Shown one piece after another: positions 25,104 to 33,936 of a stretch of DNA of 64,000 nt. Each line of letters starts with the position of its first letter. Positions within the stretch are counted from its first letter, which is position 1. The notes beneath the pieces are model-generated. The model was not told the origin of the DNA. It saw only the letters and a list, made by a program, of their open reading frames with translations, and ran no database searches. The DNA lies in NCBI RefSeq assembly GCF_016031635.1, contig NZ_JACEGD010000024.1, forward strand, positions 62,001-126,000, written 5' to 3'. The position numbers and the translations under genes were made by a program. The DNA is from Bradyrhizobium diversitatis (GTDB lineage Bacteria; Pseudomonadota; Alphaproteobacteria; Rhizobiales; Xanthobacteraceae).

Positions 25104-26042
25104 ATGATCGGCATCCTGATCTTCCCGGATTTCCAGCTGCTCGATGCGGCAGGCCCGATCTCGGCGTTCGAGATCGCAGCGCGCTGCACCGGCAAGACGC
25201 CGGCCATCCGCGTACTGGCAGTCAAGCCGGGGCTCGTGCGCAGCTCATCCGGGGTCGAGATGATGGCGCGCGACTTCAAGGCGGCGAACGCGATCACGAC
25301 GCTGGTGGTAGCCGGCGGCGTGGGCGTTGCCGATGCCGCGCGCTGCGAGGTCACGCGGGCCTTCTTGCAGCGGCTGGCAAAGCGTGGCGTTCGGGTCGCG
25401 AGCGTTTGCTCGGGCGCCTATGTGCTCGCCGAAGCGGGACTTCTCGACGGCCGCCGCGCCACCACGCATTGGGGGCGGACACGCGATTTCGTCGCGCGCT
25501 TTCCCAAGGTGAAATTCGAGCCGGACCAGATCTTCACAAGGGACGACAATGTCTGGACCTCGGCAGGCATCTCCGCGGGCATCGATCTCGCGCTCGCGAT
25601 GATCACCGAGGACCACGGCGAGGAGATCGCACAGCAGACCGCACGCCAGCTCGTGCTCTATCACCGCCGCAGCGGCGGCCAGTCGCAATTCTCCTCGCTG
25701 CTGGAGCTGAAGACGCCGAACGGGCGGTTCGGCGCACTGCTGTCTTGGGCACGTGAAAATCTCGACGCGCCGCTGACGGTGGAAGATCTCGCCGATCGCG
25801 CCGGCATGAGCGCTCGGCATTTTGCCCGTGCCTTTGCCGCCGAGACCGGCACGACGCCATCCAAGGCGATCGAGCGCCTGCGGCTCGAAGTCGCGCGCGA
25901 GCGCGTGCAGTCCTCGCGCGAGGCGATCGAACTCGTTGCGGAAACGACCGGCTTCCGCGATCCCGAGCGAATGCGGCGCGCCTTCATCCGCGCCTTCGGC
26001 CAGCCGCCGCAGGCCCTGCGGCGCGCGGCGCGGGTGGGATAG
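25104..26042 (+). CDS. GlxA-type transcriptional regulator (DJ-1/PfpI domain plus AraC HTH)
   Basis: The 312-residue protein has an N-terminal DJ-1/PfpI-like domain (residues about 1-190; MIGILIFPDFQLLDAAGPIS, VASVCSGAYVLAEAGLL, ATTHWGRTRDFVARFP) and a C-terminal AraC double HTH (about 215-308; DLADRAGMSARHFARAFAAE and VAETTGFRDPERMRRAFIRA). The family regulates nitrogen-compound metabolism in several bacteria. Divergent placement suggests it controls the DJ-1/isonitrile hydratase-like gene. TAGGAG lies 7 bases before the ATG; the frame is open further upstream to 25038 without a good site. Confidence 0.9.
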   Translation: MIGILIFPDFQLLDAAGPISAFEIAARCTGKTPAIRVLAVKPGLVRSSSGVEMMARDFKAANAITTLVVAGGVGVADAARCEVTRAFLQRLAKRGVRVASVCSGAYVLAEAGLLDGRRATTHWGRTRDFVARFPKVKFEPDQIFTRDDNVWTSAGISAGIDLALAMITEDHGEEIAQQTARQLVLYHRRSGGQSQFSSLLELKTPNGRFGALLSWARENLDAPLTVEDLADRAGMSARHFARAFAAETGTTPSKAIERLRLEVARERVQSSREAIELVAETTGFRDPERMRRAFIRAFGQPPQALRRAARVG

Positions 26043-26153
26043 CTGCTTCACGGACGTCGTTCGCGACTAGGTGGGCCAGTTCGATCACACGATGTCAGCC
26101 TCGTGCGCGACATCCCATTTCGCGATCGGCTGGCCGGCGCCTGCCGCCCAAAA

Positions 26154-26172
26154 TAATCGATTTTATCGATTA
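26154..26172. promoter_or_regulatory. AT-rich palindrome, probable LysR operator upstream of the YeiH gene
   Basis: TAATCGAT-TTT-ATCGATTA: 8-base arms with 3-base spacer in an AT-rich stretch that stands out from its surroundings. It lies about 85-100 bases before the YeiH start. The LysR gene is the next in the same operon, so autoregulation is likely; the link is inference. Confidence 0.55.
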
Positions 26173-26255
26173 ATTGTACACAAACAATCTGTTTGATCAA
26201 TTTAATGGATTCTCCGATCCTCGCTGCGCCAGCGTCGATACCGAGAGATACGCCA

Positions 26256-27314
26256 ATGACCATTGTCCAAAATTCCCGCCCGTACCCAGTCAAGCGTGCC
26301 ATGCGCGACAACATCCTGTCATACGGAAACTCCGTCCTTGCAATCGTCCCCGGCGTCGCGCTGGCCGCGACCATTGCCGTGGTCGCCAACACGATGCGCA
26401 GTATTCCTGCCGTCGCGACGTTCAGTCCCATGATCCTGGCGATCGCGATCGGAATGGCCGTGCGCAACCTCGCCGGCACGCCAGCTCTCGCCCGCGCTGG
26501 AATCAGCTTCAGCATACGCCGGTTGCTTCGGCTCGCGATCGTTCTCCTGGGCTTCCAGATCACGCTGACCCAGCTTGCCAGCGTCGGCCCCAAGGGGATC
26601 CTCATCGTCGCCGGCACGCTCGTTGCGACGTTCGGATTCACGCTCGCAGCCGGGCGTGCGCTGGGCGTCGAACGCAAGCTCGCTCGACTGATCGCCGCGG
26701 GCACCTCGATCTGCGGCGCGTCAGCCGTCGTCGCGACCAATAGCGTCACCGAAGCTCGCGACGAGGACGTTGCATATGCGATCGCGTGCGTCACGGTCTT
26801 CGGCTCGATCGCGATGTTCGTCTATCCCATGCTGCCTCGCCTCCTGCATCTCGATGCCGACGCGTACGGCCTCTGGAGCGGCGCATCCATTCACGAGATC
26901 GCCCAGGTGGCTGCCGCCTCGTTTCAGAACAGCCAGCGGGCGGGTGAAATGGCAACCGTTGCCAAGCTTGCCCGCGTCATGCTGCTCGCGCCGGTCGTGC
27001 TGACCCTGAGCGTCGTCACCAGGGCTTCGGCGCAGCCGGCCGGCGGCAAGTCGGCACGGCCTCCCGTCCCCTGGTTCGCGATCGGCTTTGTCGCGATAGC
27101 CGCACTCAACAGCGTCGTGAGCATTCCGGCGGGCCTCAGGAGCGCGACGATCACGCTCTCGACGTTCCTGCTCACGATGGCGCTCGCGGCCATGGGCCTT
27201 GAGACCGACGTCTCGAAATTGTACGCGGAGGGGCTGCGTCCGGCCATGCTGGGCGGGCTCGCATTTCTCTTCATCGCAGGCTTCAGCCTGATCCTCATCA
27301 AACTCGTTGGATGA
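26256..27314 (+). CDS. YeiH-family putative sulfate/sulfonate exporter
   Basis: The product is a 352-residue polytopic membrane protein with the YeiH (UPF0324) signature: PMILAIAIGMAVRN, RLLRLAIVLLGFQITL, AAGTSICGASAVVATNSVTE and a C-terminal hydrophobic pair. Members are linked to export of sulfur compounds, and the next genes (LysR regulator, then a sulfite dehydrogenase) support a sulfur role. Two upstream in-frame starts exist (26193 TTG, 26205 ATG); the ATG at 26256 was chosen as it begins the usual N-terminus. The stop overlaps the LysR start (ATGA). Confidence 0.85.
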   Translation: MTIVQNSRPYPVKRAMRDNILSYGNSVLAIVPGVALAATIAVVANTMRSIPAVATFSPMILAIAIGMAVRNLAGTPALARAGISFSIRRLLRLAIVLLGFQITLTQLASVGPKGILIVAGTLVATFGFTLAAGRALGVERKLARLIAAGTSICGASAVVATNSVTEARDEDVAYAIACVTVFGSIAMFVYPMLPRLLHLDADAYGLWSGASIHEIAQVAAASFQNSQRAGEMATVAKLARVMLLAPVVLTLSVVTRASAQPAGGKSARPPVPWFAIGFVAIAALNSVVSIPAGLRSATITLSTFLLTMALAAMGLETDVSKLYAEGLRPAMLGGLAFLFIAGFSLILIKLVG

Positions 27315-28207
27315 CCATGACGCTCGAACAGCTCCGTATCTTCGCCGCTGTCGCTGACAAGCAGCACGTCACCCAGGCTGCCCACGAATTGAATCTGACA
27401 CAATCGGCCACGAGCGCGGCAATCGCCGCGCTCGAAGGACGCTACGGGGTCAAGCTGTTCGATCGGGTGGGGCGCGGAATCGTTCTGACGCATATGGGCC
27501 GGACGTTTCTCGGGGAAGCGCGTGCGGTGCTGGCGCGCGCGCACGCCGCCGAGCAAGTCCTGCGCGATTTTGCCGGCCTCAAGGCCGGCCGATTGGTGAT
27601 CGCGGCAAGCCAGACGGTTGGGAGCTACTGGCTTCCGATGAGATTGCTGGCGTTTCAGGCCGTCCATCCCGGCATCGAAATCAACGTCAGGATCGCCAAC
27701 AGCGAGCAGGTCGCAACCGACGTACGCGACGGCATGGCGGATGTCGGCTTCGTCGAGGGCGACATTGACGACGCCGCATTGTCCGCCCGCCGGGTCGATG
27801 GCGATGCGTTGGTCGCCGTCGTGGGTGCGCGGCACCCTCTTGCGAGCCAAAAGAAGCTGCCTGCCGACTGGATGACCAGGACACCGTGGATCCTTCGCGA
27901 GCCGGGCTCCGGAACGCGGGCCATATTCGAGCGCGCCCTGAAGAAGCGCGGGGTCCGCCTCGCCGACCTGACGGTGCAGCTCGAACTGGCCTCGAACGAG
28001 GCGATCCGAACCGCGGTCGAGGCGGGCGGCTGCGCTGCAGCCGTCTCCGATCTCGTGGTCGAAAAGGCGATAGCGACGAAACGGCTGGTCCGGCTCGAGG
28101 ACGAATTGGCCAAGCGCTCGTTCTACGCGCTCCGTCACAAGGAGCGGCATATCAGCAAAGCGGAAGCCGCCTTGATGTCCAGCATCGCTGGCGGCGCTAC
28201 ACCGTAG
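27311..28207 (+). CDS. LysR-family regulator (YeiE/CbbR-like)
   Basis: The 298-residue protein has a winged HTH at residues 5-65 (LRIFAAVADKQHVTQAAHEL, NLTQSATSAAIAALEGRYGV) and a LysR substrate-binding domain from about 92. It overlaps the YeiH stop by four bases (ATGA), so the two are translationally coupled. YeiE/CysB-like regulators act on sulfite and sulfur genes. It probably controls the upstream YeiH operon through the palindrome at 26154; the SorAB-like genes downstream may also be targets. Confidence 0.9.
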   Translation: MTMTLEQLRIFAAVADKQHVTQAAHELNLTQSATSAAIAALEGRYGVKLFDRVGRGIVLTHMGRTFLGEARAVLARAHAAEQVLRDFAGLKAGRLVIAASQTVGSYWLPMRLLAFQAVHPGIEINVRIANSEQVATDVRDGMADVGFVEGDIDDAALSARRVDGDALVAVVGARHPLASQKKLPADWMTRTPWILREPGSGTRAIFERALKKRGVRLADLTVQLELASNEAIRTAVEAGGCAAAVSDLVVEKAIATKRLVRLEDELAKRSFYALRHKERHISKAEAALMSSIAGGATP

Positions 28208-28432
28208 GCAGAGCTGCGCACGCCCGTAGCCTGTATTCCGCAACGATCGAACCCAGGTCTCGCCGAAGAGTGCGCCGGCGCGCGCGCATGCGCCTGCGGA
28301 ATTCGATCGGTGTCGGCGATCAGAACGATCTGATCATCTCGTTGGATTGCCGATGCGCCGAGGTCTACCTCTTTGGTCACAGGCAGGCACTTCAAGCACT
28401 GCGTGCCGGAAATTCAGAGATGGAGAACGAAA

Positions 28433-28663
28433 ATGACCCATTCACGTCGCGCTTTCCTCGCGATCGCCCTGTTCGTCGCAGCCGCGTCCACGCTTGGTGC
28501 GCCGTCCGCGCTTGCCGGCAGCCCGGTGCACGTGGCGGATCACAGAAATGCCGTTCACCCGGAACGAGGCTTTCACCAGATCGACAGGCATCTTCCGACC
28601 ATCCGGCAGGCGCAACCTCGCCAGCCCGTCGAAGATCCGCTCGCGGACTTGATCCTCGGATGA
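28433..28663 (+). CDS. Short exported hypothetical protein
   Basis: The product has 76 residues. A signal peptide is evident (MTHSRRAFLAIALFVAAAST, cleavage near ALA-GS). The mature part is short and rich in His, Pro and Gln, with no recognised domain. GGAGA lies 7 bases before the ATG. The opposite strand carries a plausible-looking open frame in the same place (28442-28792), so which strand is coding is not certain. It lies just upstream of the sulfite dehydrogenase gene. Confidence 0.45.
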   Translation: MTHSRRAFLAIALFVAAASTLGAPSALAGSPVHVADHRNAVHPERGFHQIDRHLPTIRQAQPRQPVEDPLADLILG

Positions 28664-28709
28664 GCCGCGGGACTGAACCAGCACAAATCCATTCCATGAG
28701 GAGCCTTCG

Positions 28710-29951
28710 ATGTCCCAACATTTCGATGATGCACGCATTCCGGCATTGTCCCGCCGCGCCATGCTTCGAGCCATCGGGGTTGCCGGCCTCACGCTCGCCG
28801 GCTCATCGGTCCGCGCCGATCAATCGATCCGGCTGCCGATCGCCGGGGAGCCGCGCGATTGGCCGATCACGCATGACTTTCCGCAAAAGGGGAGCATGAT
28901 CCTGCAGCGCACGCGACCGCCGCTGCTCGAGACCCCGATGGAGGTGTTCGACCGCGGCGTGTTCACCCCCAACGACCAGTTCTATGTGCGCTGGCACTGG
29001 GCGGTGATACCGACCTCGGTGGATGCGGACGCCTTCAGACTGTCCGTGCGCGGTCACGTCAACCAAACCCTCTCGCTGTCCATCGGCGACCTGCTCAGAT
29101 TGCCCCGTGTCGAGCTTGCCGCCGTCAACCAATGCTCGGGCAATTCGCGAGGATTCTTCCTGCCTCGTGTGCCGGGCGCGCAATGGGCGCATGGCGCGAT
29201 GGGCAATGCGCGGTGGACGGGAGTCCTGCTCAAGGACGTGCTGGACCGTGCGGGCGTCAAGCCGGGCGCAGTTCAGGTCCGATTCAACGGACTGGACGAG
29301 CCGGTCGTGCCCGACGCACCGGACTTTCGCAAGTCGCTCGATATCGATCACGCCCGCGACGGCGAGGTCATGATCGCCTTTGCCATGAACGGCGAGCAAC
29401 TGCCGCTTCTCAACGGCTTCCCGCTGCGGCTGATCGTGCCGGGATGGTACTCGACCTATTGGGTCAAGATGCTCAGCGACATCGAGGTTCTTGATCGCCA
29501 GGACGACAATTACTGGATGGCGACTGCCTACACCGTCCCGGATACGCCGCATGCCAACATCATGCCGGGCCAGACCGGCGTCAAGATGGTTCCGATCAGC
29601 CGCATGGTGCCACGGTCATTCTTCACGAACGTCGCGGACGGCGCATCGCTTCCGGCGGGCGCAGTCGCAACAATCCGCGGCATCGCGTTCGGCGGAGATG
29701 CCGGCGTCGCCAAGGTCGAGCTATCGGTGGATGATGGCCGGACGTGGCAACCCGCGACGCTTGGCGAGGACCACGGCAAGTACAGCTTCCGCCGCTGGCA
29801 GGTGGAGATTCCACAACTGATGAAGGGCGGCCATTCGTTGATGGTCCGCTGCACGAACACCGCCGGCGACATTCAGCCGGCCGCATCGAACTGGAACACC
29901 AGCGGCTTCATGCGCAACGTCGTCGAGACGGTCCAACTCACCGCGATCTAG
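28710..29951 (+). CDS. Periplasmic sulfite dehydrogenase, molybdopterin subunit (SorA-like)
   Basis: The 413-residue protein has a twin-arginine signal peptide (LSRRAMLRAIGVAGLTLAGS), a sulfite-oxidase molybdopterin domain with the Mo-ligand Cys142 in NQCSGNSRGFF, and a C-terminal Mo-cofactor dimerisation domain (VELSVDDGRTWQPA, YSFRRWQVEIP). It would oxidise sulfite to sulfate in the periplasm and pass electrons to the small cytochrome c encoded 10 bases downstream. The same pairing is known from SorA/SorB. The gene symbol is left blank because the match is by family. Confidence 0.85.
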   Translation: MSQHFDDARIPALSRRAMLRAIGVAGLTLAGSSVRADQSIRLPIAGEPRDWPITHDFPQKGSMILQRTRPPLLETPMEVFDRGVFTPNDQFYVRWHWAVIPTSVDADAFRLSVRGHVNQTLSLSIGDLLRLPRVELAAVNQCSGNSRGFFLPRVPGAQWAHGAMGNARWTGVLLKDVLDRAGVKPGAVQVRFNGLDEPVVPDAPDFRKSLDIDHARDGEVMIAFAMNGEQLPLLNGFPLRLIVPGWYSTYWVKMLSDIEVLDRQDDNYWMATAYTVPDTPHANIMPGQTGVKMVPISRMVPRSFFTNVADGASLPAGAVATIRGIAFGGDAGVAKVELSVDDGRTWQPATLGEDHGKYSFRRWQVEIPQLMKGGHSLMVRCTNTAGDIQPAASNWNTSGFMRNVVETVQLTAI

Positions 29952-29961
29952 GAACAACACC

Positions 29962-30291
29962 ATGCGTCACCTTATCTTCGTCGTCGGCACCTCGTTCGCC
30001 GCTCTGCTGGCATCCACGCCCGCGTGGCCGGCCCCCGCAATTTCCTCCACGACCGTGGAGCTTCCGGCGGGCGACGCGCTGTTTCCCGGTGGACCCGAAG
30101 CGGATGCCATCAACAACAACTGCCTGGCTTGTCATTCGGCAGACATGGTGGTGAACCAGCCGGCCTTGCCCAGGTCCACCTGGGAATCCGCGGTGCACAA
30201 AATGATCAAGGTCTATGGAGCTCCCGTCGAGGACAGCGACGTGCCCGCGATCGTCGACTATCTTGCCAAGGTCAAAGGAAGTGGCCAGTGA
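29962..30291 (+). CDS. Sulfite dehydrogenase cytochrome c subunit (SorB-like)
   Basis: The 109-residue protein has a signal peptide (MRHLIFVVGTSFAALLASTP) and a single heme motif CLACH, with the likely axial Met in HKMIKVYG. It follows the molybdopterin subunit by 10 bases, so the two are co-transcribed and probably form a heterodimer in the periplasm. Electrons would go on to the respiratory chain. Length fits SorB. Confidence 0.85.
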   Translation: MRHLIFVVGTSFAALLASTPAWPAPAISSTTVELPAGDALFPGGPEADAINNNCLACHSADMVVNQPALPRSTWESAVHKMIKVYGAPVEDSDVPAIVDYLAKVKGSGQ

Positions 30292-30394
30292 TGCTCGGCG
30301 CCGTTGACAAGCGCTGTTGAATGGATGAGACCAGGACGTTCTTCCAAGCCGCCCAACGCTGAATCTCCCGCCTGAGAAGCGAACTTCGGCGTGC

Positions 30395-30649
30395 TCATCG
30401 ATCGGGCTTCTCGCGCACTATCGCGCCAGTCTTGGGGTCGGCATGGAATTCCATCTTCTGTCCGTTCTTGACGCCTTCGCCCTCCCACTGGCCATCGTCG
30501 GCTTCAAGCTTGGTGACCTCCGAATAGCCCGACTCCATGACTTTGGCTTTCACTTGCTCCATCGGCATCCAGTCGGGTCCGGGTTGATCGGCTCTCGCTG
30601 CCGAGCCCACGGCGAGCGAGCCGAGAACCAGAATTGCGGCAAACTTCAT
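30395..30649 (-). CDS. Small exported PepSY-like protein
   Basis: The 84-residue protein has a signal peptide (MKFAAILVLGSLAVGSAARA) and a single PepSY-type unit (WMPMEQVKAKVMESGYSEVT, KLEADDGQWEGEGVKNGQKM, then FHADPKTGAIV). PepSY domains often bind or inhibit peptidases or act in envelope stress. An EcfG promoter lies 30-54 bases upstream, so it is probably part of the general stress regulon. Confidence 0.8.
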   Translation of the reverse strand: MKFAAILVLGSLAVGSAARADQPGPDWMPMEQVKAKVMESGYSEVTKLEADDGQWEGEGVKNGQKMEFHADPKTGAIVREKPDR

Positions 30650-30676
30650 CGCGAACCTCCTTTTCGATGAGAGGCT

Positions 30677-31735
30677 TCAACGGGGGCCTTGGATTGATGT
30701 TCCTCCACTGCGTTGGTGCGACGCAAACGAGTGAACGTCAGGCTTGTTTTCCCCGCCGGACGCATCTGCCCGTGCCGTCAGGCGCCGCGCGATCGGCATC
30801 AGCATGTATGGCGCAAGATGTATCGGGAACTGCGTCATCGCGAAATAGAGCCAGGTGGCCGGCGGCAGCGCGCCGGCCGTCGCCGCCAGCATCAGGCCGA
30901 GATTGCGCTGTGACACCATCAGCCCGAGCGCAAGCGCGCGCTCATAGCCGATGCGGCGGAACAGCAGCGTGGTGATCGCGAGCAGTGTGAAATAGATCGC
31001 GAAGGACAGCAGCGCGAGGCCGATGGTGAACACCGGCTGGCTCACCAGCTCGCTCGCGACATCCCCCATGACTGCGGACGCGAACACAAACAGGATGATG
31101 ATGTTGAAGCCATCGATCGGCCGCTTCCGGCGCTGGATCGCCTGCGCGCCGAAGATCCAGCGGATGACGGTCGCGGCGAGCAGCGACGCGGCGAGAATGC
31201 CGAGCAGCTTCAGGCCGAGTGCAAGCGGCGAGATGCTGAGCATTCCGTCGAGGAACAGGCCCGCGAACATCGACGCCGTGAAGGGAACGAGCGCGGTCGA
31301 GGTCACCAGCGTGACAAGCACCAAGGTGGCGTCGAGCCCCATCAGCGCGGCGAGTGCCGGCGAGGCCATCATCGGCGAGGCCATGCCCTGGAGCATCAGC
31401 GCGAGAGCAAGGCCGGGCGAGTGGCTCGCCAGTCCCGTTGCATGGGCGATCAATCCGACGATCAGCGGCACGCCGATCGTGGTCCAGGCCGTGGCGGCCG
31501 CGACCAGCGCCGGCCTGCGGAGATGGCCGTAGAGCGCGGCCAGATCGACCCGCATGAAGGAGATGCAGAGCAGAAGGAAGATCGCCTCGGTGACATAGGG
31601 GCGCAGCAGCGCGCCGAGCGGCGGCACCGCGACCGCGATGAAGACGACGGCTGCGACCGCGCGGGTGCCCTGGCTGCCGAGCCATGTCAGTCCGCGCAGC
31701 GGAAGAGCGAAGATGGGGCGAAGAACGGAAGGCAT
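30677..31735 (-). CDS. SBF-like (bile acid:sodium symporter superfamily) membrane transporter
   Basis: The product is a 352-residue protein with nine to ten membrane helices (for example VAAVVFIAVAVPPLGALLRP, FLLLCISFMRVDLAALYGHL, LALALMLQGMASPMMASPAL, LGLMVSQRNLGLMLAATAGA). The layout resembles bile acid:Na+ symporters and arsenite permease-like SBF proteins. Substrate unknown. Its 3' end overlaps the EcfG promoter of the PepSY gene. Confidence 0.7.
   Translation of the reverse strand: MPSVLRPIFALPLRGLTWLGSQGTRAVAAVVFIAVAVPPLGALLRPYVTEAIFLLLCISFMRVDLAALYGHLRRPALVAAATAWTTIGVPLIVGLIAHATGLASHSPGLALALMLQGMASPMMASPALAALMGLDATLVLVTLVTSTALVPFTASMFAGLFLDGMLSISPLALGLKLLGILAASLLAATVIRWIFGAQAIQRRKRPIDGFNIIILFVFASAVMGDVASELVSQPVFTIGLALLSFAIYFTLLAITTLLFRRIGYERALALGLMVSQRNLGLMLAATAGALPPATWLYFAMTQFPIHLAPYMLMPIARRLTARADASGGENKPDVHSFASHQRSGGTSIQGPR
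30679..30703 (-). promoter_or_regulatory. EcfG-type general stress promoter for the PepSY gene
   Basis: On the minus strand GGAAC (plus 30699-30703), 16 bases, CGTT (plus 30679-30682), both boxes perfect. It lies inside the last codons of the SBF-like transporter gene and about 30 bases before the PepSY start at 30649. Confidence 0.7.
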
Positions 31736-31745
31736 GCGGGAGGGG

Positions 31746-32693
31746 TCAGCCCAATCCCTTCAACCAGACGCCGATCTCGCTCACGGCGACGTTGGCCTGT
31801 CGCAACAGCTTGCCCATGGTGAAGAAGCCGTGGAACTGGCCGGGGAAGTGCTTGTAGGTGACGGGCACGCCGGCCTGCCTGAGGCGCTCGGCATATTCGT
31901 CGCCCTCGTCGCGCAAGGGATCGGCGCCGGCGGTCAGCACGTAGGCGGGGGGCAGGCCGGCAAGGTTCTGCGCGCGCGCCGGCGAGGCGCGCCAGTCGTG
32001 GATGTCGGCGGCGCCATTGAGGTAGTGGTCGCGAAACCAGCGGATCACCGAATGCGTCAGCAGCACGCTGGTCTCGGGCTCGCTATGGGAGGCGTGCGTC
32101 ATGGCGAAATCGGTCGCCGGATAGATCAACACCTGACCCGTGAGCGCGGGGCCGCCAGCGTCACGCGCGGCGAGCGCCACGACCGCGGCGAGATTGCCGC
32201 CGGCGCTGTCGCCGCCGATCGACAGGCGCGAGGCGTCGATGCCGAGATCGCGCGCATGCGCGGCGATCCATCTGGTCGCTGCGATCGCGTCATCGGCGGC
32301 GGCGGGAAACTTGTGCTCGGGCGCGAGGCGGTAGTCGACCGAGATCACGATCAGTGCGCCTTCGGCCGCGAGCTGGCGGCAGACGACGTCGTGGGAATCG
32401 AGATCGCCGATCACCCAGCCGCCGCCATGGAAAAACACCAGCGCTGGCGACAGGCCGTCGCGCTGGCGCGGTTCCTTGGGGACGTAGAGGCGGGCTGGAA
32501 TCGTCCCGTGCGGTGCCGGTATCGCCAGCGGCGCGACGCGCGCGAGCTCCGGCGCGTCAGGATTGGTGGCAAACCGCGCCTGGGAATAGTAGGCGCGTGC
32601 TTCGTGCGCGGTCAGGGTCTCGTAGGCGGGGCGGCCGGCCTCCTGGAAGGCCTTGTAGACGGCGGCTGCATCGGGATCGAGCACAACGGGCAT
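31746..32693 (-). CDS. Alpha/beta hydrolase of the hormone-sensitive lipase family
   Basis: The 315-residue protein has the oxyanion motif HGGGW (residues 89-93), nucleophile S163 in GGDSAGGNL, the acid in GADPLRDEG and the catalytic His in FPGQFHGF. This is the HSL/GDSAG esterase type acting on small esters. A much longer frame is open upstream (to 33848), but family resemblance starts at the ATG at 32693. It is followed 10 bases later by the SBF-like transporter gene on the same strand, so co-transcription is likely. Confidence 0.85.
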   Translation of the reverse strand: MPVVLDPDAAAVYKAFQEAGRPAYETLTAHEARAYYSQARFATNPDAPELARVAPLAIPAPHGTIPARLYVPKEPRQRDGLSPALVFFHGGGWVIGDLDSHDVVCRQLAAEGALIVISVDYRLAPEHKFPAAADDAIAATRWIAAHARDLGIDASRLSIGGDSAGGNLAAVVALAARDAGGPALTGQVLIYPATDFAMTHASHSEPETSVLLTHSVIRWFRDHYLNGAADIHDWRASPARAQNLAGLPPAYVLTAGADPLRDEGDEYAERLRQAGVPVTYKHFPGQFHGFFTMGKLLRQANVAVSEIGVWLKGLG

Positions 32694-32933
32694 GAAGGGG
32701 GCCTTGGAGTTTCCGGTTATCGTTGGATGGTATTTTCGGGGCAACGCCCGCGTTCGGCCTTGGGAGGGCTCATGACTATCCCATCCGGGAGCTGGCCTGG
32801 CCAGACCGCGCCGGGAAGGGCAGGGATGCCGCCCTTCCCCCGCCGTATTCCCCGTGTTAACCGGAGGCCTGCGAGCGGCGGTATCCCCTGTAAAATGTCC
32901 AACGAGCCCGATTCGCTGTTGAAGCCGCGCGAG

Positions 32934-33917
32934 ATGTTCAAAACCTTTTCCCTGACAGGCCTTGCGGCACTGCTGGCCGCCACCGCGCTGACCGTCGCGA
33001 CGCCGGCCCAGGCGCAGATCGGCACGATCTTCTCGGATCCGCCGCCGCTGCGGCCGCCCGGCAGCATTCCGCGCGGCCAGCCGCAGCCGCAGGTCCCCGA
33101 GGACGACGAAGAGGTACCGGAGCTGCCGCCGCAGGGCCGCGTGCTGCCGTCGCGGCCGATGGCGCCGCCGCCGGGCCGCCAAGGTAACGTGATGCCGGGG
33201 CCGGTCGAGAGCCAGCCGCTGGCGCCGCCGCCCGGCTCGACCGTGGCGCCGCCAAACCAGCTGCCGTCCGCGGCGATCGCGCCACCCAGTCCGCAAGGTG
33301 TGCCTGGTCAGCGCCAGCCCCAGCAGAAGGGTGCGCCGGGCACGGTCCCGCAGACCCCGGCAAGCCTCCAGCCGGGCGACGAGGTCGTGACCGAGCCGCC
33401 GGCCCAGAAGATCGTGAACAAGAAGGCGACCTTCTCCGGCCTCGACAAGATCACCGGGCGCATCATCAATTTCGACGAGGAGATCGGCGAGACCGTCCAG
33501 TTCGGCGCGCTCAGGGTCAAGACCGACGCTTGCTATACGCGGCCGGCGACGGAGGCTGCCAACACCGACGCCTTCGTCGAGGTCGACGAGATCACCTTGC
33601 AGGGCGAGGTGAAGCGCATCTTCTCGGGCTGGATGTATGCGGCAAGCCCGGGCCTGCATGGCGTCGAGCATCCGATCTACGACATCTGGCTGACCGACTG
33701 CAAAGAGCCGCAGCAGACCGTTGCGACCGCGGCACCGGATCCTGCGACCAAGCCGGCAGCTCCGCCGCCCGCGCAGAAGAAGGCTGCGCCCAAGCAGGCC
33801 GTGCAGCAGCGTCCGCCGCAGCCCTTGCCGCCACCGCCGCAGCAGCAACCGGCTCCGCCACCGCCGCCGCCGGAGCAGCGGCCAGGTCTGTTCGGTATCC
33901 CCGGGTTCGGCCGCTAA
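32934..33917 (+). CDS. Exported proline-rich DUF2155 protein
   Basis: The 327-residue protein has a signal peptide (MFKTFSLTGLAALLAATALT, cleavage after AQA), a long Pro/Gln-rich linker (about 30-155), a compact DUF2155 core (about 160-265; KATFSGLDKITGRIINFD, FGALRVKTDACYTRP, GWMYAASPGLHGVEHPIYD) and a Pro-rich tail. DUF2155 proteins are alphaproteobacterial envelope proteins of unknown role. An in-frame ATG at 32895 would add 13 residues before the signal peptide; neither start has a strong ribosome site. Confidence 0.8.
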   Translation: MFKTFSLTGLAALLAATALTVATPAQAQIGTIFSDPPPLRPPGSIPRGQPQPQVPEDDEEVPELPPQGRVLPSRPMAPPPGRQGNVMPGPVESQPLAPPPGSTVAPPNQLPSAAIAPPSPQGVPGQRQPQQKGAPGTVPQTPASLQPGDEVVTEPPAQKIVNKKATFSGLDKITGRIINFDEEIGETVQFGALRVKTDACYTRPATEAANTDAFVEVDEITLQGEVKRIFSGWMYAASPGLHGVEHPIYDIWLTDCKEPQQTVATAAPDPATKPAAPPPAQKKAAPKQAVQQRPPQPLPPPPQQQPAPPPPPPEQRPGLFGIPGFGR

Positions 33918-33936
33918 AATCGAGCCCTGCTGTCGA

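Noticed and set aside
28442..28792. Minus-strand 116-codon frame over the small exported gene
   Set aside because: It lacks a ribosome site and runs into the sulfite dehydrogenase gene start on the other strand; the plus-strand signal peptide and GGAGA site are better, though not decisive.
31746..33848. 700-codon minus-strand frame covering the DUF2155 gene region
   Set aside because: Only its last 315 codons match a family (HSL-type esterase); the rest is a shadow of the plus-strand DUF2155 gene.
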